Translations under genes and position numbers: made by a program
Notes under the pieces: generated by a model
What the model was told of the DNA's origin: nothing
What the model saw: the letters and a program-made list of their open reading frames with translations, nothing else
Databases searched by the model: none
Assembly (NCBI GenBank): GCA_033557675.1
Contig: JAWQRM010000108.1
Location: forward strand, 1 to 30,445
Direction of reading: 5' to 3'
From: Coptodactyla brooksi
Taxonomy: Eukaryota; Arthropoda; Insecta; Coleoptera; Scarabaeidae
Length of the DNA: 30,445 nt
Shown: positions 19,075 through 28,304 of the stretch, piece by piece
Layout of the letters: every line of letters starts with the position of its first letter
Numbering within the stretch: the first letter of the stretch is position 1

Positions 19075-22000
19075 CTACATATAAAAAATTTGTTAAAAAT
19101 ATTAATATCATCAAACATTCAATGAAAACGAAATTTTTACCGTCTTCTGTGGTTGTTGGCAAGAACGTATCATTTGGAACAGTTTCCCGATCTTGTTCTT
19201 CGAGGTCCCAAACTTCGATACCAGAAGCATGACCGGCAGCCATTGCAACACCTAATGCTGTAATATCTTGGGATTGAGCCCTGAATACTGGAATTCCAAT
19301 TATGTCAGCCTAAATACGATACATGACAAACGTCAGTTTTGAAAGAATTAGGGTTGTAGGAAAGATTTTTCATCATACTTGCAACTGCATGAGTAGATTA
19401 TTAGTTGTCATTCTACCATCAACATGTAGTTTCGACAGAGGAATTCCACAGTCTTTGTTCATTGCCTCTAAAATATCTCTGGTCTGGAAACAAACGGCTT
19501 CAAGTGCTGCTCGAATTATATGCTTTTTTGTTGTAAATGCTGTTAAACCGCATATAATACTGCAATGAAGAAATGTGGGCATTAATTTTGGACTTCCATG
19601 GATAAATAAATTGATTTAGCTTTAGGGAATTTAGCTTGATTTTAAGCTAAATTTCCAGCTTAAATTCAAGATACAATTTTGATTAGCGCGATGATTGTCA
19701 ATATAGTAATGATAATGGTAGTCACGTGATGATAATTGTAGAACGTGGAGAAAAGAAATATTGCTAATGAATGGAAACTGTAAACTGTTTATACTAAAAA
19801 AGAAATAGTATTCTATTGACTGAAGTAGACTAAGATTAAAGCGAAAGATAAGCTGTAAAGCCTAAATAAATGATCATATAAAACTATTGAAAATCGAATT
19901 CTGGAGAAAACAGATTCAGTTAGAAAAAAAATAAGCATACAACTGTCAATTTTCTCGCAATATAGATTTTCAACGTAAGATCTTTCTACATGCCGCTCGA
20001 AAATACTTTTAAATCGCAAAGAGTTCAAGGTAATGAAAAGTTTTACTCTAAACAAAACAATAGTAATATTTCAGAATAAATATGTTTACTGGGCCAGTAA
20101 ACTTTACAGTAGTTTTTCCAGTAATGCTTATAACTTGAAAACCATTGATTTTAAACAGGTACTATTCTGGTAGTTTTTTCACAATTTTATGTAGATTCCA
20201 AAACTATAGTTTTTTTGCAGAATGTTGATACAAAAACAAAAGCTCTTCAGGTAAAGTACTACAATCTGCATACAATTATCGTGAAATGCTTATTTTGATC
20301 AGATCATGTAGTGATTAGCTATATGCAAGATAAAGTTTTGATTAGTCTAATGTGACAACAAATATTGTTGCTGAAGACGGACCAACAGACAAAGAGACCG
20401 ACCTCTGAAAACGCAATAGATATAATAAATTCGTCAAGATATATCAAAATCTCAACAGCAACCAATAATAGAAAGTAAAAATGAAGGAAAACAGTTAACC
20501 ATGCAAAATACAAAATGTTATGAACAAAAGCATACAATATCTCTGGTCATATAAATAATTTAAATATCAACATAAAAGTAATAAAAAAACTGACAGAAGT
20601 GGGGTTTTCAAATCAAGATTATTAAATCTTTTATTAATCCTTACAGAGTGCAATATAAGTACTCCTCACATTACGACCGAGTTCGGTTCCAACGCCCACG
20701 CCATTAAGCGAATTGGTCAATAAGTGAAGAGCTTGCGACGGAAATATAGGATCATTGTAAAATTATAAAAATTATACAACATACTTCAAATTAGAATCTT
20801 TCCGACTTATCTTTATTTTTACAAGCATTCACACAACTTTCACGATGAAAAAATTTGAAACTTACACACCCTCGAGCATCCTTGCGCCAGTACGGTGCGT
20901 ATAATCCATTGAAGGCAGGTACAAAGTAGACGTCACCCGTATTAAACACCTCTTGAGCCAATGATTCGGTATCTTCTTGGACGTTATTAATCAATCCCAT
21001 ATTATCCCTAAGCCAGTTCATTGCAGCTCCTGCTACGGCCACGCTACCTATGAAATAGTAAATATAAAGAAATTATTGAACATCTGAAAAATTAAAAGGA
21101 TTTGTAACGGAATATTTACCTTCTAAGGCATATACTGGTGCGTTATTTCCAAACTTATAAGCTACCGTTGTCACTAAACCATGAGTTGATTGTACTCTCT
21201 AATACATAACACATTGTATTAATGCCACATGAAATAAACTATAATCAAAGCATACTAACATTTAAACCAGTATTATATAAAAGAAAGCAACCACTTCTGT
21301 ATGTATTTTTGGCTTGACCCTCTTTGAAACAATTCTGTCCAACCAAAGCAGATTGCTGATTCCCTAAAATCTGTTGTAGTTATGGTTGTAGAGTTTCTCA
21401 TACCTTTTTAAATAAGAAAAAACTTACCCCTGAGATAGAGATACCATCTAAAGGGCAATTCCACTTAACTTTACCATAAATTTCGGAACTACTTCTAATT
21501 TCAGGCAAGATATCGGCACTTATTGAAAAGGTGTGCAATAGTAATGGATCCCAGTGCAATGTTTCTATATTCATAAGGAATGTACGTGAGGCGTTTGTGA
21601 CATCGGTCATGTGAATGCCCCCCTTTGGACCCCCAGTTAAATTCTGCAAAACTACATTGGTTAAATATACATTTAATAAATCACTTTACTTGCTTGCATA
21701 CGCCGTTTTTATTGTTTGATTTTTTTTATATTTGATACAGTTGTTCGTGATGAATCTGCATCTATTTCTTTTTGTAAACTATTTTTCATATATATTTAGC
21801 AGCCTCTAACTTGATAAGAGATCTGTTGAAGTAAATTTATTATGTTGTATATTTTTAATAATTTGCTTTGGTTTCTTTATAGCCTCAATTTTTCGGAAGA
21901 ACTTGAAGAACTTTGTTCATAATTAATGCAGGATAATTTATGTTAGTATCTTCTTTCAAAAGCTCTTTTAATGAAACTTTCATTTTATGCACTGATAATT

Positions 22001-24144
22001 ATTTTCATAAAAAAGCCTACTACTGCCTTAAAAGATTATATAAATTTATCATTTGTATACAGTGTTAATTTATGCACGAGCATTTAAAAGGTGCTTTTCA
22101 AGGGAATGAAAACCAAGACAATACTACTTACTAATTGCAGATCTAAAAATGACACGACAAGGAAGAATCCATTGTAGTACTGGGATTTTTTATTTTATGC
22201 AAATAACCAATACTGGTATTGGGAAATAGTTATTGACGAAGTGCTGTGATTAACACAATCAAAACATTGAGGCCACTCAAACATCATTGTGTAATATGTT
22301 ATGGCATATTACTGTAACAAGTAACCAATCATGAATGTTCTATAATTTTTAAAGTAAAATTTTAGATACATATATTTCTGAAGTATTAAGGGCATAGCGT
22401 TGATAAAATTAAGAAATAGGGAAAGGTATATATTTTATTCCAACAAAGTGAAAGAAATATATGGAAGCCAGTAAAATGCATAAGCCCTATGCCTAGTATA
22501 AGTTTGGGAATGTATCTAGATGTATGTTACCTAATATGAAAGTTCATTTAGCAGAAGTGAATATGCATTTGTATGAACTCAAATGCAAAAACCTGCAAGA
22601 AACTTAAACACATGCAGCTAAATAACTAGTTTATTCTAGACTATTTGTAATGGATCCTTAACATATTATGAAATTTAAGTTATTTGTTAGTAGAGAATTC
22701 AAATGTGGGATAATACACAAGGCATATTATGTTATCTCATAGGCACAAGCTTTCTAATGCATACATTAGAACAGGTTTTTTTCTTTTTCAACTATTTTAC
22801 AGTCATATTAAGTATATAATATTTTTCAGCTTAAGTTTCAATAACTCTGAAATGATTTGTATTATACCAATAAACAAGTAATCATTGTTGGACAATTTAA
22901 TTTAAAATCAGATCTAAATACACCATACAGGCCATCATATTTAAAGAGGAGCAACTTTATAACCTGCATAGAAAATAGTAATTTCTATGGGGTCATCTTA
23001 GAACTCGACATATTCTAAAATCTATGGTTGTAGTAGAAGTTTCATTTATTTTCACAACTATTTCAAAGCCAGCTCAAGTAGACTATATGTTTTAACTAAA
23101 GCTTGAATAAGCCATAATATACAGTGTTTAATTTAAAAAAAAACGCAGTATGATACTCTTTCCCTTATAATTTTATTATGTGCATTTTTTCGTTCCCTGC
23201 GCTGTCATGTTAATAGAACTGGCAATTTTTGAGAAGCATGAAAATTTTACTCACATATCTTGCAGCAAAGTTTTTTTTTTTTGGTAGTTACTTTAGCTGT
23301 TTTCAATTCATTTAGGAAAAATTCAGATTCTCTTACATCGGCTACTAAATTGTACTTCTGTCGATAGAATAATTCTTTTCAGATTTTTACTACTTTGCGT
23401 GTGAAGAGATGGATTTTAAGATGGCCACAGTTTGACCTCGATTAGCATCTACTCATAACCAAAATTCCAGATATATCAATAATTGAAACTGCTGAGACCC
23501 AATTTGCAATAGTATGTCTCTATAGTACAACTTCGCACGCTTTGAAATACATTCTTGTAAACTTCATGTTTTTCATGTAATCTTACCCATAATATCCAAG
23601 TATCCACAGTTCCAAACAAACACTTTTTGTTCTTACAAGCAGCTCTAACTGACTTAACATTATCCTTAAGCCACTTCAATTTGAAAGCACTAAAGTATGG
23701 TGACACCGGCAGACCGCACAATGGTTTAAAATGATTTTTGTTATTATCTGGCAGTTTTGCTAATATCTTATCGACCGTGACAACAGTCCTTATGTCGTTC
23801 CAAATTATTGCATTGTAAAGCGGGTGCCCGGTGGTTTGATCCCACACGACCGTGGTTTCACGTTGGTTGGTTATGCCAATTGTACAAATATCGGATGCTT
23901 TGTAACCTAAAGCCGGAAGCTGACTGATGACATCATTGATGCAGTGTTTGATTCCGGTCAGAATCTCCGTCGGGTCCTGTTCATGCCATCCTTCTCTCGG
24001 AGTTGAAGGAGTAATATCGACTGCATGCTCGATCAATTCTTTCGTATGACGACTACGAAAAATGCAAAACTTTACAGTTCTTGTTCCGGCATCGATTACA
24101 CCAATGAGCGGTTCCTTTTCTGCTGCTACTGGCATATTGGACGA
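18953..24144 (-). CDS. Gk: glycerol kinase (FGGY family), complete coding region in 8 exons
   Basis: Join, minus strand: 24144-23587 (ATG at 24135), 21643-21428, 21370-21260, 21198-21120, 21047-20870, 19559-19379, 19309-19141, 19074-18953. Coding length is 1605 nt, 534 aa, typical of animal glycerol kinase. Every junction has GT...AG and the phases agree, which supports the model. The enzyme phosphorylates glycerol with ATP to glycerol 3-phosphate in the cytosol or at the mitochondrial surface. The match runs end to end: NQRETTVVWD, PYFSAFKL, TDVTNASRT, RSSSEIYG, LVTTVAYK, FVPAFNGLYAPYW, LEAVCFQTRDIL, MAAGHASGIEVW. Unusual: the GDQ motif carrying the catalytic Asp reads GNQ (Asn259), NTYGTG reads NTYRSG, DGGM reads DGRM, and DQGTSS reads DAGTRT. 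It may therefore be a diverged paralogue with changed or no kinase activity. Confidence 0.92.
19141..19309 (-). CDS. Gk: glycerol kinase exon 7, residues 439-494 plus one base
   Basis: It encodes ADIIGIPVFRAQSQDITALG, VAMAAGHASGIEVWDLEEQD and TFLPTTTED. The GVAMAAG stretch corresponds to the conserved GAA.AAG of FGGY kinases. The donor G|GTAAAA is phase 1. Confidence 0.92.
19379..19559 (-). CDS. Gk: glycerol kinase exon 6, residues 378-438
   Basis: One base plus 60 codons: IICGLTAFTTKKHII, RAALEAVCFQTRDILEAM, DCGIPLSKLHVDGRM, TTNNLLMQLQ. The block VDGGM(S/T).N, part of the nucleotide-binding half, has Arg427 in place of the second Gly. The donor is CAA|GTATGA. Confidence 0.93.
19560..20869 (-). 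other. glycerol kinase intron 5, 1.3 kb
   Basis: Begins GTGTGTAAG and ends TTCTTCATTGCAG. Apart from the GC-rich stretch at 20634-20762 it is AT-rich, and frames such as 19813-20055 and 20319-20537 have no recognisable content. Confidence 0.7.
20634..20762 (-). other. GC-rich 42-codon open stretch in glycerol kinase intron 5, unrecognised
   Basis: Minus strand, between two stops: DPIFPSQALHLLTNSLN, GVGVGTELGRNVRSTY, IALCKD. Composition is much richer in G+C than the flanking intron and the peptide looks real, but it does not belong to glycerol kinase and breaks the frame if inserted. The plus strand also has a short open frame here after a possible acceptor CCTTACAG. It could be a retrotransposon or retrocopy scrap, or an exon of an unknown nested gene. 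Confidence 0.3.
20870..21047 (-). CDS. Gk: glycerol kinase exon 5, residues 319-377
   Basis: It encodes SVAVAGAAMNWLRDNMGL and FVPAFNGLYAPYWRKDAR. Frame and homology place the donor at CGAGG|GTGTGTAAG, so the next codon is G-GT across the junction and the protein reads ARGIICGL as in vertebrates. The stronger-looking GTAAGT four bases on would shift the frame. Confidence 0.9.
21120..21198 (-). CDS. Gk: glycerol kinase exon 4, residues 293-318 plus one base
   Basis: It encodes STHGLVTTVAYKFG and APVYALE. The donor GAAG|GTAAAT splits a Gly codon (phase 1). The start at 21198 is fixed by frame, since the neighbouring AG would shift it. Confidence 0.92.
21260..21370 (-). CDS. Gk: glycerol kinase exon 3, residues 256-292, altered active-site motifs
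   Basis: Thirty-seven codons, starting ILGNQQSALVGQ and ending LLYNTGLN. In the family this is LGDQ.AALVGQ...QAKNTYGTGCFLL. Here Asp is Asn (codon AAT, residue 259), and the GTG loop reads R280-S281-G282. The acceptor ACAACAG gives the correct frame. A second AG six bases in (ATTTTAG) would start inside the motif and break the frame. Confidence 0.92.
21428..21643 (-). CDS. Gk: glycerol kinase exon 2, residues 184-255
   Basis: Seventy-two codons, phase 0 on both sides, from NLTGGPKGGIHMTDVTNASR to PLDGISISG. It carries the conserved TNASRT block and the RSSSEIYG turn. The donor is GGG|GTAAGT. Confidence 0.93.
21644..23586 (-). other. glycerol kinase intron, 1.9 kb, nothing recognised
   Basis: The donor is GTAAGA at 23586 and the acceptor ends TAGTTTTGCAG. 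The interior is AT-rich, with a T tract at about 23269-23282. I see no gene, conserved repeat or hairpin of note. Confidence 0.6.
23587..24144 (-). CDS. Gk: glycerol kinase exon 1 (coding), residues 1-183
   Basis: The acceptor TTTTTTTGCTTTCAG ends at 24145 and nine untranslated bases precede the ATG at 24135, so a non-coding first exon lies upstream. It encodes the N-terminal actin-like lobe: phosphate-1 loop VIDAGTRTVKF (family D-Q-G-T-S-S), PREGWHEQDP, NQRETTVVWD with the glycerol-contacting Arg92-Glu93, and PYFS with Tyr147. The donor is TGG|GTAAGA, phase 0. Confidence 0.92.
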
Positions 24145-24751
24145 CTGAAAGCAAAAAAAGTAAAAAAATTAAGTTACAACAAAAAGTACTTTATCATATT
24201 TTTAAATTTAGTTCACACAATAAATTTGGACAAGGATGGGGTTTTGAAAAATTGGGTAGAATATCAAGTCATCATTTCATTTTTATATCCTGAAATATGT
24301 TCACCAATACCAAAATATTACAGAATGTTTATGAATTGGAAATGTTGATTATTATGAACGTTCCTTCAATATTAACGCGATTATAATCAATTCGTCATTG
24401 GAAACAAACAACAGAAGACATAAGCAAGATTTGATGCCAGAACTATTGGAAAAACTACATATGTATAATGAGAATAGACACGTGTTTGGATAGCAGTTGT
24501 CTAATTTATCCTTCTCATGTTGCACTGTAATAGTAAAAAAATTCACTTTCTAAATTGTAAGTGATTTTCATCAACCACATTAGAACGACAGAAAGCAAAC
24601 ACAGGTCCAATATGAATTGCAGCAAGATACTGTACGATGGGACAATAAAATTACTTCAAGATATTAAAATTACACTCCCACCCCAACTAATATATTAAGT
24701 GATTTATAATTTAAAGCGTCTACACCTTATAAATTTAATTACTTGAGTTAC

Positions 24752-24789
24752 TGCAATGCGATTGCAAAATCACTTGCAATCGCATTGTA
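24752..24789. repeat. hairpin, 16-bp arms with one mismatch
   Basis: TGCAATGCGATTGCAA (24752-24767), loop AATCAC, then TTGCAATCGCATTGTA (24774-24789). The sequence ATCACTTGCAA occurs twice around it, at 24769 and 24790. No function is assigned. Confidence 0.65.
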
Positions 24790-24943
24790 ATCACTTGCAA
24801 AGTAATCTAAGAGCAAACAAGCAAGCACACGTAACTTAAAGTTATATACATATGTCAATTTGACTGGAGAATTTATCATAAATGTTCATATTCTTATACC
24901 GAAGATTACAAACTGAAAAGGAAAACTATTGCATTATTTACAG

Positions 24944-25065
24944 GTAACAGAAACGTTCAAAGAAAAACTGATGATGGAAAACCAAACAAAATACCCAGTG
25001 ATGTACTGGATAATGAGAGGGAACGTGTGGAAGCAATTTCATCCACACTAAATCAAAGGCTGTGA
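24944..25065 (+). other. possible orphan 3'-terminal exon, 39 codons
   Basis: After an acceptor-like TATTGCATTATTTACAG, a frame runs to TGA at 25063-25065 and reads NRNVQRKTDDGKPNKIPSD then VLDNERERVEAISSTLNQRL. Codon use (GAG AGG GAA CGT GTG GAA GCA) is unlike the flanking AT-rich DNA. The frame is also open upstream to a TGA near 24916, so splicing is not proved. No upstream exon was found. It could be the end of an unidentified plus-strand gene or a mobile-element fragment. Confidence 0.3.
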
Positions 25066-25070
25066 AGTAG

Positions 25071-25121
25071 TTTAATTAACTGCCTAATACCAAATCATGA
25101 ATTTTCAGGCAGTTAATTAAA
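25071..25121. repeat. perfect 15-bp inverted repeat
   Basis: TTTAATTAACTGCCT at 25071-25085 and AGGCAGTTAATTAAA at 25107-25121 are exact reverse complements with a 21-bp spacer. It starts six bases after the stop of the open stretch above and might be a terminator-like or transposon-end structure. Confidence 0.65.
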
Positions 25122-25611
25122 ACATGGTTTTATAATTATATCATTATGTTTGTATAAATGTTCAACTTTCCCATTAATTAATGAGATATATTTATTACAT
25201 ATAACAAATATACACATATAAACTCATTAATATAGATATTAAAATTTATGTCTATTAACCAAATAATGCGTATACATAATTGGGGACCTAGAACTAAGGC
25301 AACTGCTTTGTTAATATATTCAAGAAGGGCAAAATTTAATAAATGACATCCTCTAGTAATGTGCAATTATTTTCCAAATGTAACAAAAGGCTGATAAATG
25401 GAATATTAGAAATTTAAGAAAATATTAACTGGGTGTATAAACAAATAAAAGATGTTTTCCATTTTCGCATTGTTTATGGTTCTTTTGTTTCATATTTAAG
25501 ATTCCTCGTGAAATTAGTTGGTTATAAGAATGTATTCTGCAATATAGTATCTACTAGTTCATAACAACCAAATTTTTAAAAACATAAAATCCAGGGACTG
25601 TACAGCGCCTG

Positions 25612-25737
25612 TTAAAGTAACCAGCGAATTGACTGAAGTTCCCCAATCTACAGTACAGAGAATTATAGCAGCAGATGTAAATGAAAGAAATTGTACAAGA
25701 CCTTTAACGCGTACTCATGACACCATGGATACAGAAA
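25612..25737 (+). repeat. repeat B: open helix-turn-helix-coding fragment, transposase-like
   Basis: About 80% identical to 16287-16411. It is open from 25612 to a TGA near 25770: VKVTSELTEVPQSTVQRII, then NCTRPLTRTHDTMDTEIRE. The first part has the form of a helix-turn-helix (VTELTGVPQSTVQRI), and the D...IR..IY that follows resembles the start of IS630/Tc1-type insect transposases. That assignment is inference. The continuation is interrupted at about 25747, where another repeat begins. Confidence 0.6.
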
Positions 25738-25746
25738 TAAGGGAAA

Positions 25747-26505
25747 CTATATATAGTGTGTCGCATTTAAGATGAAGACAGATGGTGGAATACAGATTTG
25801 AATTTTTGGAGAGTCATACAGGGCGATGGGTCACATTTTTTAAGATACTCAACTTATTTCTGAACCGATTTTCGATATTTTGCTTCGCGGTAGAAATATC
25901 AAAAAAATTATTAGAAAAGGTTGTTTAGGATATTATTTTAACCCCATGACAAAATTCGCTTTTTTAATTTTTTCATTATTTTGGTCTTACATTAAATTAT
26001 CACAAGTTTATTTAAGAGTGCCATGGAAAATAATAACTTGAATTGACAACTTAATAGAGTCGGCGTATTTAAATATTTCAGTGAAATAAATAGTGTATAC
26101 AAAGGAATAAAATAATTTTTGGTAATTGACTGAATTTAGGAAACAATTTAACAAAACTGTCACGAAAACTGCATTGCATATTTGTAAATATTTATAACTC
26201 GTTTCTTAAAATTACGGTGTAAAAAACCACACATTATTTACAATGACAATTCTTAGAATCAACAGCTGCGCACTGTTTTAACCACATTTGTTGCACAATT
26301 TTATGAGATTTTATGAGATCCTTTTTCAAATTTTTATGTTAACAATAACGATATTTTGATCTCTTAAAATTTTGAGATTCCCTTTTTCACATTCTTATGT
26401 TAACGATAACGATATTTTGATATCGGCGGTGTTGCCACGTTTACGGTTTTTAGCCTATGGATGCAAATTTTTTATTTTAAATCGAACGTCTCGTATATTA
26501 TAACA
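25747..26505. mobile_element. possible non-autonomous inverted-repeat element, about 0.76 kb
   Basis: The left end TATATAGTGTGTCGCATTTA and the right end read on the minus strand, TATAATATACGAGACGTTCG followed by ATTTAAAATAAA, are similar with small gaps (tata..g.g.c..gcATTTAA.AT.A). The interior has no reading frame but includes a 60-bp tandem duplication. The left end falls where repeat B loses its homology with repeat A, which fits an insertion there. The ends are imperfect. Confidence 0.4.
26310..26424. repeat. two tandem copies of a 55-60 bp unit
   Basis: Unit 1 (26310-26363) and unit 2 (26370-26424) share GAGAT.C..TTTTTCA, TTATGTTAAC and ATAACGATATTTTGAT, with few differences. It is a simple local duplication. 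Confidence 0.8.
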
Positions 26506-27344
26506 GATCTGAAACATATTCTTCTTGAAGAGTTCACTGGTACCAGATTGGACAGATCCATCTTAAGCAGGAAGAAATATATTCAATAAAATGTAGTTTG
26601 AAAAATCAAGTAGCTTCGCACAGCCTGCTGAAAAATACCTCGAAAATGAAAGCGTACATATGTAACTGCAGTTCCCTTTGTAATCCACAAACCAAAATAT
26701 TACGGAATATTATTAATTTAGTTAAAAAAATTCCTACATGAATGGGTCAACTTTATTTTTCTACTTACCTTACTTTAAATTAATTTCAAAGGCAACGGAG
26801 TTCGAAATAATATTTCAAGTACAATCAATTATGGTAAAGTGATCTCTCTAAGAAGAGTACTTTTCAAGTCTGTAATAATATACAGAGCATGTTCTCTTTG
26901 AAATAAAAAACGTTCACAACAAATGTCAATTAATTTGAGTAACCAGTTAACGTTTCGGTTTCGTGAGATTATAGTTAACGTAAATTTTAACTTTAATTTT
27001 AATTTTGTGAAGGGTTTGCGGACGAGGGGTTTTAATTGCTTGGTACTCCTTATATAAAAAAAAACTATGAATACAGTAATAATTTAATACTTATAATTAA
27101 CGTCAGTAAGTAATAATTAAGTTATAATTAACGGTTTCAGAGAAACCAGTCTAAACAAAGCACAGAACATCGAAGTTGGCTTATAGCTGTCGTAAGCTTA
27201 AACTGAACTGTTTGTTTCTTTTGAACCAAGCAATTTATCACTTTTACTATGCGTATGTGAAATGTTATTTCATATTAGTTTTTCATTCTTCTTTTTGTGT
27301 CTTTCAAAAACTGCAGAAAATGACGAACAATTGCATTTTTATGG

Positions 27345-27940
27345 AAAACTAGAGCAAAATTAATTGAAATGAAATCAAATAATCCAACAAATCTCAGTGG
27401 CAGATAAAAATACATATTAGAGTTACTAGAAAATACCTTTTTTATATAAGAAAAACGAAGCAATTAAAATCTAATACAAAAAAATACAATCTTTTACAAA
27501 GTACAACAAAAACTAGCGCAAAATTAATCCAAACTAAATCAAATACTGAAATAAATCTCAGTGACAGACACAAATTGTATTTCGAAGTTCATAAAAGATT
27601 ACTTTTTTATGTAAGAATCAAGCCGTCAAAATCTGATGCACAAAGTACAACAAAAACTAGAGCAAATTTAATCCAAATTAGATTAAATCTTAGTGGCAGA
27701 CAAACATTACTTTTCGAACGTACTAAAAGAATATTTTTTTTATGTACGAAGTATCAAGCAACCAAAATCTACCGCAAAAAGTACAACAAAAATTAAGGAA
27801 AAATTAATTCAAATTAAATCAAATAGTCAAAGTAGTTTCAGTGGCAGACAAGAGTTAAATTTTCGACTTACTAGAAGAATACTTTTTTTATGTAAGAAAC
27901 TAAAAAAACAAAGCAAAATTAATTCAAATATTCCAAGTAT
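27345..27940 (+). repeat. degenerate tandem array, about four units of 135-165 bp
   Basis: Units start near 27345, 27509, 27653 and 27788, with a partial unit near 27911. Shared landmarks in order: AAAACTAGAGCAAAATTAAT, CAAATTAAATCAAAT, CTCAGTGGCAGACA, TACT.GAAGAATA, TTTTTTTATGTAAGAA, and AAAGTACAAC. Units 2 to 4 each can be read as SGRQ..L.F...KRI.FLC, followed by TTKT.ANLIQI, although a frame change separates units 3 and 4 and unit 1 has stops. Confidence 0.8.
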
Positions 27941-28058
27941 TTATATTATATTATCCTGATCGTAGATTTTGTTTATAATAATTGCATGAAAAAATACGGT
28001 AGGTACCGAACTTAAATGGATTCCGAGATAAAAATTTAAAAGGTAAATTTAATATATA

Positions 28059-28111
28059 ACAATACTAACATTTTCGTGCTTTATGTAGTAGTACGAAAAT
28101 ATTAGTATTGT
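28059..28111. repeat. hairpin, 19-bp arms with one mismatch
   Basis: ACAATACTAACATTTTCGT (28059-28077) and ACGAAAATATTAGTATTGT (28093-28111). A second palindrome, TTAGTATAC-T-GTATACTAA, lies at 28155-28173. Both sit just inside the candidate glycerol kinase first intron. Confidence 0.7.
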
Positions 28112-28185
28112 ATCCCCCGAAATATACGAACGAAATTTCAATAAATCCTATATATTAGTATACTGTATACTAACGTACCGCTTAC

Positions 28186-28304
28186 TTAACAGTCACCAAT
28201 AAATCTTCAGCAGATTCACACTGACCTTTTCAACTCAAAATAATTCGCAAACACCTGCACGCAATCACAACACTGACAAACGCGCCAGAATACACGAGCG
28301 AACT
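28186..28304 (-). promoter_or_regulatory. candidate glycerol kinase first (non-coding) exon and start site
   Basis: On the minus strand, TTATCAGTTCGCTCG contains TCAGTT, which fits the arthropod initiator TCAGT, with the A at 28304. About 118 nt on, GTTAA|GTAAGC at 28186/28185 is a good donor. The interval is richer in G+C than its neighbours. A 5'-UTR exon is required by the acceptor at 24145. The link between the two is inference. Confidence 0.35.

Larger units (their letters stand above)
24145..28185 (-). other. upstream region of glycerol kinase, probable 5'-UTR intron with repeats
   Basis: Because the first coding exon starts at an acceptor, this interval is probably intron if the candidate first exon at 28304-28186 is right. 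It holds a strong hairpin (24752-24789), a possible plus-strand exon (24944-25065), an inverted repeat (25071-25121), the repeat copy at 25612-25737, the inverted-repeat element and internal duplication at 25747-26505, and the tandem array 27345-27940. Stretches 25122-25611 and 26506-27344 show nothing I recognise. Confidence 0.5.

Noticed and set aside
24025..24348. 107-codon plus-strand open frame
   Set aside because: Mostly antisense to glycerol kinase exon 1, with no recognisable content.
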